Origin: Parachlorella kessleri
Lineage: Eukaryota > Chlorophyta > Trebouxiophyceae > Chlorellales > Chlorellaceae
Length of the DNA: 64,000 bases
NCBI GenBank assembly: GCA_001598975.1
Contig: BBXU01000983.1
Location: forward strand, 51,864-115,863
Reading direction: 5' to 3'
Shown: one piece after another, positions 47,741 to 57,472 of the stretch
Layout of the letters: the number at the start of each line of letters is the position of its first letter
How positions within the stretch are numbered: the stretch's first letter is position 1
Notes under the pieces: generated by a model
What the model was told of the DNA's origin: nothing
The model's input: only the letters and a program-made list of their open reading frames with translations
Databases searched by the model: none
Program-made: the position numbers and the translations under genes

Positions 47741-49579
47741 TCAAGCATCATCAAGAGGAGTCACAGTGATGCTCTCCAGCACAGGCTTGCTTGATGGGCC
47801 TGGATACAGCATGTAGACTGTGTCGACATGCACTGTCTGGGAGCCCTCAATATCTCCGGTGGTACACGCTATGGTCAGCTGAAGGTCGTACTCAGTGCCG
47901 ATGCCATCAACCACCTGGAAATATGCACAAGCAGCAAACAATTTGCGGCTGATCACCAACACCAGGACAAGGAAGGGCTGGTCAAGCTGCCGACAGATAT
48001 GTGCAACCAACAAGTCGGGCTGTGCGGGAAGGTCAGGTGCGACTCATGCATTTAGGAAGCTCCCACGCACTGGTCACCTCAGTGCACCGCAACGACTTGA
48101 CTCTTGCAAACCTACATTGAAGCAGATCTGCCGCTCCGACACCACTTGGTCTGTACATGTGCTGTTGCCCAGGAGGCCGTCCAGGTCCGAGTTGGCAGCA
48201 TCTGCTACCTCCATGGGTAGCTCACTCAGGGAAAGTGGGATCCACCCGCCTGCATTGTGATGGGTCCAGGGCAGGACAATGCCGAGTCAAGAGACCTAAG
48301 GTCGGCCCAAGCGGAAGGGCAGCCTCTGTTATGCATGCAGTTGGGTTCACTTGGACAGGGCTGTAGCAAGGCAGCCAGCTGGTCGTGGCATGCCGCACGC
48401 CAAATTAGTCGAGGGGCATGCAGAAGGACAGTCATGTTAGCAGCATTGTTAAGATATGCGTTTGCGCCTGACAGCTGGAACAGGAATAATAAGGACTGTC
48501 AGCCAGGCAATCTCACCTGCAGTCACTGGACCTGGGCAGATTGCATTTTGTGGATCAACCGTGTTGGCGATGAGCCCATCACGGTGGACTTGCGTGACTT
48601 CCAGGGGCTTGTTGCTGCTGGGCAGGGGTTCAAAGACGACAGCAGACAAGAAGATGGTTTCCACACCGTTGTCCCAGGCGGAGTTGTTGCAGACAGCCGC
48701 CACATTCACCTTGTAGTTGGTCCCGGCTACAACCTGCAGTCTTAAGGCATTCTCTGTCTGTACACGCGCCTTGGTTTTAGGGCAGCAGTCTCTTCAGAGG
48801 CGGGATGTTTGCTTCGGGTGTCAGACATCCTAGCCAGAGCAGGCCAAGGCTTGTTCAGCACGCAACCCAACATCCATCCAGCCAGGGCTCGCGGTTGGCT
48901 GGCATTTTGAAAGCAGGGCATGCAATTTCCAATGCCCCCACCTGTTCGCATGCTTCCACCACTGCTGTCGCAACATTGTCACAGCCGGTGAAAGGCTCGC
49001 CCTTGTAGGTGGCGTTGGTACCAAAGAATGCATCCAGCACAGCCAGGGGCAGCTCCTCTGGCAGTGTGTCTGGACTCACAGGGCTGTAAGCACCTGCAAG
49101 TGATGTAGGAGACATGGCGAGTAGAGCTTATACACCATGTGTGTGTGTGGGTGCATATTGGCTAGCCAAGACTAGGCTGCAGACCAGGGGACTCCTTGCA
49201 GGGCATGCTCCTCCGAACCAACAAACCTGGAGTGTTCGTGGCGTTGCAGATGCTATTGCCTTGGGCAGCTCCTAAGCCATCACCAGTCTGCAGCGCCAGG
49301 AAGCGCGGCTAGGCTGGGGACATGGCTGGCTTAGCTAGGCTGAGATGCGGTTGCTAGACACGGATGCCCAGCCAGGCACAAAGGCACATTATCACACGTC
49401 CCGACTTAGGCCAGGAAAGGGGACATGGCCAGCCCCAGAGTGCCTTTCAATCACAGCAACCTTCTGCACCTGCCCACGCCGGCTGATGGATTACTTGCCT
49501 GCAGCAAGGTACGGAAACGAGCCGATACGCAGAGGGCCAGAGAGGAAAGCAGAAGAAGGTGCGCTATCCAATGCTTCAT
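47741..49579 (-). CDS. Secreted double-cystatin-like protein B, 272 aa
   Basis: Six exons: 49579-49499, 49287-49227, 49093-48942, 48733-48517, 48249-48116, 47914-47741. The signal peptide reads MKHWIAHLLLLSSLALCVSA. Unit 1 has EELPLAVLDAFFGTNATY, EQVVAGTNYKVNV and ETIFLSAVVFEPLP. Unit 2 has GGWIPLSLSELPMEVADAAN and a changed loop, FNVVDGIGTEYDLQL, where the loop Gln is replaced by Asn. Exons 3 to 5 have exactly the same lengths as in copy A (152, 217, 134 nt) and exon 1 is also equal (81 nt), so the two genes are tandem duplicates. The protein should be secreted. Unit 1 could inhibit a papain-type protease; unit 2 may have diverged. The GC donor of intron 1 (CAG|GCAAGT) is kept in both copies. 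Confidence 0.82.
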
Positions 49580-50744
49580 TCTGCCAGAGCTAAGCGGAGG
49601 TGGGTAGCACTACTAGCCAGGAGCAGCTCGCGCTTGGCACCTGCGGATGACAGGCACTTGCGGGTGGTCCACCTTTCTGAGCCACGACACTACCCTTACA
49701 ATTAGCAACGTGGCCAGCAGGTTCTATGGCGTGGAAGCTATTCGACAAGGGTTGGAGATAAGAAAGCTAGTCGGTTGGGGGGAAGTAGGCACACCTCGAC
49801 TCCTTCGTAGTTCTGTGGCGGCCCTGTGACCCTCCGTTTCTCAGCAGTGACTGGTTTTTCACAGGTACAACATGCCAGCGAGTGAGCGGAGCTTGTCTAA
49901 GGGAGGCCACCTCAGCCATCCTGCTGCTGCTGGGCATGCTGGCTCTGGGTAAGCGGTGGGTGCCCATGGTTTCCGGCCAAACCATCACACAGGAATAAGC
50001 GAATGCCATCTCGCTCAAGGCAGTGAACTGTCGCACTTGCATGCGCACTTGGCAGATCAGATGATGCGCTCGCGCCCTCACGGCTGAAAGCGCCACAGTT
50101 GGTCGAACCCGTCCGTGTACATACTACATATAAACGTGCACTGACAGTCAGGAGTATGACATTGCAGTTACAGTCCTTCAGCTAGTACACTACAGGGTAG
50201 CCAGAGCAGATGGCAACACCCGTTCAGTAAGATTACCCTGGTAGGGCCTCCTTCCAGCGCAGGTAATGACCACTAGTGAGCCAGGAAGCTTGCTTTCGTA
50301 GTAAGACTCTCTCGTACGGGCTATTTCTCACATCTGAAAGATGACCAAGCCCGTCTGAGCAAAGCATCCACACTTGGCCCCCCACCATCCAGTCCAGCTG
50401 TACGCACGTCTCATCGCTTGAGCAGGTGCTCCTCCTCAGAGCACTGTATCATACCCTAGCGGTATAATGCATAGGGGATCTCCAAGGGGGTCCCCAATGG
50501 CCTGGTCCTCTGAGTGTACTGTGCTTTGTGGAGGAGCCCCTGTCTAGACGGCTGCTGCTAGCACAGTCTGATCCCATGGGTAGGGTTAAGCAGTAATATG
50601 GTAGACGCAGGGAACCAAATGTACGAAGTTCGGCCATGACAGCTGCAACAACAGCCAATGCAGGACTCTACAACTGACATTTTCTACCCTAGTATGGCAG
50701 CAATGCAGCACCAGCTAGACTGTGGCTATGCCTCTAAATGACGG
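49580..50744. other. Intergenic region upstream of double-cystatin B
   Basis: Promoter of copy B and 3' UTR of the CBM14-like gene. ORFs here are short and lack splice or domain support. Confidence 0.6.
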
Positions 50745-52074
50745 CTAAATAAAAAAAATAAATGAGGGCCAATGGGCACTCACAAGTCCAGGCGTCATAC
50801 CTGCGGGACCGCTATACATGCAGCATTGATCTTTCACGCAAGAGTTTCCACATATCATCTGGAATCTCATATCCTGCACAAATAGTTACTGGAGACAGTG
50901 CCAAGTATCATGCGTGTTCTCTACCCCTGCCTGGCGGTATAAACAAACGGTGTTCCCTGCCTGTCGCTGCCTGCTACCTCACATCATCCAGCTACAAGCA
51001 AGCAATGCCCCAGAATTTTCCTGGCTGGGACATTGGCCGTACAGATCCGGCTCTAACGGTTCCTAGTTGCATACCGTGTCGCAGTTCTGTTTCCTCTGGC
51101 ACCACTTCAGACTGCCATTGCAGTAAGCTGGGAATGCCTTCTGGGAGGTGCACTGAACGAAGGCACGGGGGTTGCCAGGCATCGCAAAGTTGCCCTCCTT
51201 CGCCTGAGCCTGCAACAGTCCAGGACGGCTGGCTGCAATAACCAAAAAGGTAAGCCTAGGGTGCACGGGTAGATGTCAACACCAGCCCGGCCATTGAGCT
51301 ACAGCCGAGCCAGGAGAGCGTGAACAGCCGCTACGTGCACAGCAGAGCAGGTCTCAACCCTAGTACCACGCTCAAAACAAGTGCACTCTGATTGCCTACA
51401 CGGGGAAACTTCTTTAGCGCTAGGAGGCATGTCGGGTGACCCACCTTGCACACGTTGCAGGCTGCGAGCTCATCACCCTTATAGTATGCAGCGCAGTTAC
51501 AGATGGTGCCAAGGCCACCAGGGCTGCAAATTGGAAGATACGAGGCAATGAGCCAATCGCAGACTGCATTGCGGCATGCTGCACATCCAGCCTGGCATAA
51601 GTAGCGGGGAACCATGGCGGAGGGAGGTAGGCATACATGTACTCGAACGATAGAAAGGTTGCCCTCCTCTCATAAGCAGCGAGCTGAACGGCCAGAGCTG
51701 TATATATTGCGCACAACTAACACATCTATGCTGCCAACTCACTAGGAGCAGCCTGGGGGGGAAGCCTTGGGGTTAAACACCAAGGGGGCGGCACAGCGGG
51801 GGTTGGGCTTCACAGGCTGGTGGTTCCAGCACTGGGTGAAAGAAGCCGAGCAGGTGCCCAGGGGGAAGAGCTTGCCATCGGTGTTCACGCCGGCGCAAGG
51901 GTTGGTGGTGGCCTGCAGGACAGCCAGTGAGCCTCACTAAGATAGCCTGCTTTCCTACTGACGTGCTGCCTTTTGGCTCAGATGGTGAGGTCGTGACCCG
52001 CAGTGGCTCACCAGAGCTGCAGGGGCAAGGAGGAGACAGGCCAATGCCAACTGGGCAACACCGGCGACTGCCAT
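50745..52074 (-). CDS. Secreted Cys-rich protein with chitin-binding (CBM14/peritrophin-like) spacing, 191 aa
   Basis: Five exons: 52074-52012, 51912-51743, 51523-51445, 51209-51075, 50873-50745. Exon 1 is a signal peptide (MAVAGVAQLALACLLLAPAA). The next segment, NPCAGVNTDGKLFPLGTCS then FTQCWNH, CAAPLVFNP and PPGCSY, follows the CBM14 pattern: C, DG-x-F-P, C-x4-F-x2-C, C-x-x-x-L-V-F-N, C. A short Cys-rich stretch follows (CNCAAYYKGDELAACNVC), then a second, looser unit (FVQCTSQKAFPAYCNGSLKW). CBM14 domains bind chitin in animals and occur sporadically in protists and algae. The product is probably extracellular or a wall protein. Exon 5 is read through to the TAG at 50747-50745; a 39-bp intron that would swap the last codons is less likely. 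Binding is untested. Confidence 0.62.
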
Positions 52075-52811
52075 GCCGTTCCTGCAGTCAGTAGCCAACA
52101 CGTACAAAATGAATAAGTAGTTCGGTAACACAGCCCAACAGCAACGAAGGAGGCCGCCAGGGCGACGTATCACCAACCTTAGGTGATGGCTGCTGCTGAT
52201 CACTTTCCCAGGAGTAGAAGCGCAAGACGGCCGTACTATTTAAGGCGGCGATAAGGTATGATCCATAAGTTCGTGGCACACAAATAGAGGCTGCGGCACG
52301 CGGGTTTGCCATCTTTCCAGTGGGTGGTTAATCACGAAGGTCCTTACTCACCCAGCAGGCGCAGCAGTGCGCGGTGCGTCATACGTGGAGAACTGCAGGC
52401 AGGAGCCTCAGTACCCTCCCACCATCTACTAGCCCAACCCACTTGCGAGCAGGTCATTTGGCTTATATTACAACATCAGAGTGAGTGGCCTATGACACAT
52501 CCATACACGCCTCACGAGGTTGGCGATGCAGCAAGCAATGCTGACTCCCTACTTGCACATGTAGGTATACTCTAAAATATGTGTGGCTTTGTCACCCAAG
52601 CAGCGGACCTTAAGCAAAATGTCACATATTGGTAAACTCTGTAAACTTTCTGAATTCTCACAACCTACAAGTAGAGTGCGGAGTTCATACGTGGGTGTCA
52701 TATACACAAAGGGCTGTTTTACACCTGCACTTGCCATGGTACACTCAAAGAGCACATGTCAAGGCGCACGGCAACCAGAAGCACCAATCCAGTCTCAGAT
52801 CCTATTGCACA
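52075..52811. other. Intergenic region between the LCAT-like and CBM14-like genes
   Basis: 3' UTR of the LCAT-like gene and promoter of the CBM14-like gene. A minus-strand TGTAA is listed separately. No coding exon is supported. Confidence 0.6.
52719..52723 (-). terminator. Candidate polyadenylation signal (TGTAA) of the LCAT-like gene
   Basis: TGTAA on the minus strand about 90 nt beyond the stop at 52812. Confidence 0.5.
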
Positions 52812-55800
52812 TCACTGCGGCTGCTGCTCAGCTGCAGCAGCAGGGGTCTTCGGCACAAGGACCCAGGCATCATCCGCCTCCTCTTGTTGCCCATCTTTCA
52901 GCCACTTGCCCACTTGCTCCCAGGCCTCCGACACGCCTATGAGGCCCCTGCAGCCAGCCTCAAATGAAGCCCCTGGCTTGCTGGGCAAGCTTCAACTCCT
53001 CCTCAGATGCATGGTTTGGCTCATCACGGGAGGGTTTCTGCTGTCCCTCCCCTTTCCAGCTTGCTCCACAACAGGCTGCCAGAACAGAACAACCAACCCT
53101 GGCAAGACACCGCCTTGCGCAGCGTTGCTGGGCCCCTCCAAGCATGAAGCAAGCCCATTTGTGGCAGCAGCTCACACTGATTAGGTGCACTTGTTCAGCT
53201 CTTCATCCGCACCTGTGGTCTGCCTTGATGCCCACACGCTCCGTGGCTTCCAGCTCGTCAGCTGTGGCGGACTCCGAGGGAACCGTCTTGTCGCCATCCA
53301 CGTAGCTGAAGGTGGCGTTGGCATGCAGCAGCTCCTCCATGGCCTGCATTACCCATGTCACAGTTGCGCAAGCAGCAAAGGAGCTGCCTGGGTGAAGCTG
53401 CCACATGCCTGGCAGGCCCCCATGCCTCCGCCGGTAATCTGCCCTGGTGGCAGAGGCAGACAAGACAGCCTGCCAGAAAGGCGACCACCACCCATATGTG
53501 GTGTATTGCGAGGGTGAGTTGATGGTTACTGGCCCCCAGGTCTCAGGCAACGCCGCTCCACTCGTCTCACCATCTTACCATCTTAGTTCCACACCCTTAG
53601 TCCATGTCAGAAGCATGGCAAGCGGGCCTGGGCAAACGCTCCCTCCTGCACACTCCCATCCTCTAGGGCACAACCAGCACATGTGGTGAGCTGCCACAGT
53701 TCCCAGCCGCCAACTTGACCCTGCCCCCAACCCCTCCCTCCCGCCGCTGAGCTACGCTCGCACACCTTCACCGGGAACCACGAGGAGCCGTATTGCACAT
53801 CATAAGGGGTGGACATGCCCGTGCCGTACAAATTGTAGAAGCGGCAGCCCTCCGGCAGCTTGATGCCCTTCCAGGCCTTGTGGGTCCCCTGGGCGTGGTC
53901 CCAGGCCGCATGGCTGAAGGGCAGCGGGTAGTCCTGGTCCTCTAGGGTGACGGAGTTGCCTTGCAGCACCTTCCCCAGCAGGCCCGGCAGGTCGGAGTGC
54001 TTGAACACATACTCCGTGGCCGAGTTGGGAGGCGGGAGACCCGCGCGGCTCACATCAGAGACCAGGGCGCTTTGAGGAGGGGCGTCAACACCGACACCAC
54101 TGCCGTCGACGTCACCGTTGCCGCCGCCGCCGCCAATGGCCAAGCCTAGATCGCTGCTGCTGGGTGCGCCGCTGCTGCGGCCGTGGATGGCAGCGCTACT
54201 GCATGCACCGCTGGGGCTGCTACTGCCAGCCCCGGTGTGCACGCTGGGCCCTCCCAGAGTGCCCTCAACCCCTGTCGGCAGTCCTGCTGCGCTGGCAGGT
54301 ACTGAGCCGCCGGCACCTGGGCTAGCAGGCACGCCACTGGCACTCGCAATTGGCGGCATGACCCACAGGGGCCGCGCGCTCTTCTTCTTCCCGAAGAAGC
54401 TGCCCCAGCCCACAGTACTGCCGCTGCTGCCGCCGCCGCCGCCCCCAGCCTCTGGCCCAACCCCATGCCATTGCTGCTGCTCCTGCTGCTGCCGCTGCTG
54501 CCTGGGTGGGCTGGCCCCACTGGCGGGTAGCAGCTCCGGCTCCCCGTCGGCGTTCATGCTGAAGCTCTGTGCCAGCCTCCCAAACAGCTCCAGCAGCTGG
54601 CTGGCAGGCTGCTGGAAGAAGATGGACTGCTCCAGGCCCGCGGTTTGTCCTTGGAGGCCACTCAATGGCGGCTGGGGCTCTTCTCCTTCGCTGCTGCTGC
54701 TGCTGCTGCTGGGGTCGGACGGGATGGGCTTGGACAGCCACATGCGCACCTGGGGGGGCGGCTTCTTGTACGGGAAGTCCAGGGGTGGCAGCAGCTCAAA
54801 GACTGACGGGCTTTGGAGGCAGGCCTGCATAGGGAGGGAGTGTATGACAGATGGATGAAATGCATGGATGTCATCTCATACCCAAGCACGCGTCTGCCCA
54901 AGGGCAAGCGCCATGAAGCAGCCACAGGCTACATACCAAATGGCAGCAGCAGGCTGGGCAGCAGCATTGTTGCGCGCAGCTGCCGGGTCAGTAATTGAGC
55001 TCCTTGGAAGGGCGGCACTGCAATATGCCAGCTCCTACACATGCAGCTTTGCTACTGGCCACCCTACAGCTTCTCCTGGGGCTGCCGCATGCCCGCCAAG
55101 CCCCACCCGCCCACCCCCCCACCCACCTGGCGAAAGGTGGTCCTGGCCACGAAGAAGTAGGAGCCCAGGGACCCCGCCCACTGCACACCGGTGAACAGTG
55201 CGTCCACACCAAAGCCGGGGGCACCCCCGAAGGGACAGCCTATGGCCACCCAGGTGTTCACCTGCACGCAGAAGCAGCTAGCCATCACCCCTGGGGCCCT
55301 GCCTTGGCCTTGCTATGATGGAGGCATTGGATGCCTGAGCGTGCAAGGGTGACGGAGCGGCCCTCAGCTGTGGCTGCCCTCCCTCTCGCCCTGCACCGCA
55401 TACTCCATAAGATGCACAAAGGCAGGCAAGACGAAGCGGCACAATCATTCGCTCCAAGAAAGTGTGAGAGCCTGCCTCTCCAAGCACCAGGCCCCCTCTT
55501 TCACAGGCCGCCCCAGTGGCCCCGCGCCAGCGCATGACATCCACTCACCAGCGTCCCAAACTCCCTGGGCTGCTGGGCCAGCAGCGACCGCACCACCAGG
55601 CCTCCCATGGAGTGGGTCACGATGTCCACCTGCAGCCGTCACACACAGCAAGCGTGCACGGCAGAGCATACATCAATGAGCTCACCATTGAGCTCCTGGC
55701 TGCAACTGAGTATACAGTGGCACAGACTAGATATACCCCTGGGATTTCAGGACCGCAGAGCTTCACATGCAGCCCAGCATGGGCTTACAAATCGCACCAA

Positions 55801-57064
55801 GTCCCTGCCCAGTCCTCATGCCACGCTCTCCCCGTGTTGCCATTTTCTCGCTCTTAACCTACCCCCGGTGCTATGGAAAGCCATCCAGCCTCCCAGCTCT
55901 GCCTCAGCACCCACCCACCTTGCGGCCGTCATTGCGCTTGCTGACATCACGCAGCTTCTCAAGCAGCGCCTGGCAGTGCGACATGCACGACTGGCGGAAG
56001 TCATACCCAAAACCAAACAGATCCTTGCCAGCAGTATACCCTTGGCCCTGCAAGGAGAACCTCGGTTGGATATCCTCAAATGAGTATTGGGTGCAGTGCA
56101 CAGTGCGCTGGGCTGCCCTTGTACCCAGTCGAATACAGGGATCCCCAGTGGGCTGAGACCATCAAGAGCACCAGTGCGAGCTGCATGCGCTGTGCCTGGC
56201 TGGCTAACGCACACTGGGCAGCAGTTTCATGCGCGAGGGCTCTAGCCCAAGGCCAGGCATCTTGGAGAGCTCAGCAGGCTGGCAGACAGCCTGGGGCACT
56301 TGCCTCGAGGTGCTTGATGAATGCATCAAAGTAGTGAACTCCTCCTACAACCAGAGCTGCGTCGGGGTCCAGGACAGAGATGGGGTACAGGCCGCTGTCA
56401 TCGTCCTGGCCAGGAGGCACGTAGACCTGCTGGGAGGCGAGCTTCGGTGTTGCTACAGAAATCCTCAATTTGAGGGCTTTTGTAGACAGCAATTTCCACT
56501 CACAAATGTCCCCAGTATAGGGTGGCACCAGCAGCCGCAGGTGGGGACCATGCCAGTTCGGAGCCTCCTGTCCGTGCCCTGCCCCGAACAAGACGATATG
56601 CTACCCCCCATTTTGTCCCAAACATCACAGTGCCGGTGTCAGAGATGTGGCTGCTGGAGGAACAGCAGATGTTCTGCTAGCAGTGACCGGCCATACAAAA
56701 GAAGGCCTGCAGGCGGCTCACACACCTCCAGGTTTGGCAGCAGGAGGTCCACCATACTTGTGCTGATGTTGAACTTCCCCCACAGCCGCTGGTACTGGGC
56801 ATCTGCGTCCTTCACGGTCACCCAGACTCGCTGGCCCTCGTCAGAAGAGCCTTGATCCCTTATGTGGAGCATGGTGCCACCTATTCCTGCATGGACAAGG
56901 CGTGGACAAGGAATTTGGGCGTGATGTCGACAAGGTGAAACTATGTGCTCCAAGGACAGTTGTCACGGCCCACCTGGCACCAGGAGCACTGGACGGGAGG
57001 GCTCGGTGGGTTCGTCATCGGGGCCTAGCGGGACCTCGACAGCAGAGGCTCGAACCTCCGCCAT
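52812..57064 (-). CDS. LCAT4/PLA-type lecithin:cholesterol acyltransferase-like lipase with a large insertion, 681 aa
   Basis: Nine in-phase exons: 57064-56974, 56886-56726, 56426-56304, 56047-55919, 55629-55549, 55261-55127, 54824-53766, 53343-53213, 52947-52812. The alpha/beta-hydrolase elements appear in order: VLLVPGIGGTMLH (oxyanion region), DSGLYPISVLDP, GKDLFGFGYDFRQ, the nucleophile elbow IVTHSMGGLVVRS (S175), WVAIGCPFGGAPG, SFFV-type lid residues, FSYVDGDKTVPSES (D611) and IKADHR (H636). The order and wording match Arabidopsis LCAT4 (a cytosolic phospholipase A), and there is no signal peptide. About 180 disordered residues (roughly 275-455, rich in Ser, Gly, Gln, Ala) are inserted between the lid region and the C-terminal core. 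The intron 56303-56048 keeps frame only with a GC donor. It likely hydrolyses or transfers acyl chains of phospholipids. Confidence 0.93.
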
Positions 57065-57472
57065 TACGTAGATCAAGTGACACCACTAGCAAGCAGCAGT
57101 TGCTAGACCCCTCAAGGTAGACACGCCAGGTCACCTTGGACTGCCAGGCTGGACGCTCCGGGATGGGATTGCACAGTCACAGCTTCTACCTAGGTGCGCG
57201 CGTTCCAGTGCTGCCAGCTTATGTCAGCATAGGTACACCCCAACCCGGAAGTTTGACGGCAGTGACCTTTGGTTGTCCTTGGCATGGTTGCAGGGACAGG
57301 CGTGGACTAGTAACCACTTCGTCCACCAAAGGCCTCGGGGCTCTACATGTACCGGCAGCCCACTGTGTGTCTTACAAGTACTGCGGGGGGTACAAGATGC
57401 ATCTGCTAAAGCTCTCCTAGTCTGGGTTATCCAAGCAAGACCGCCGCACAAGGCAGCTCCTAGCAAGGACAA
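57065..57472. other. Intergenic region, LCAT promoter and SNF2/RING 3' UTR
   Basis: Both flanking genes are on minus. A minus-strand TGTAA at 57372-57376 lies about 100 nt beyond the SNF2/RING stop and is a likely poly(A) signal. Confidence 0.6.
57372..57376 (-). terminator. Candidate polyadenylation signal (TGTAA) of the SNF2/RING gene
   Basis: TGTAA on the minus strand, about 100 nt after the stop at 57473. Confidence 0.5.

Noticed and set aside
54118..54858. 246-codon + strand ORF
   Set aside because: Antisense shadow of the low-complexity insertion in the LCAT-like gene.
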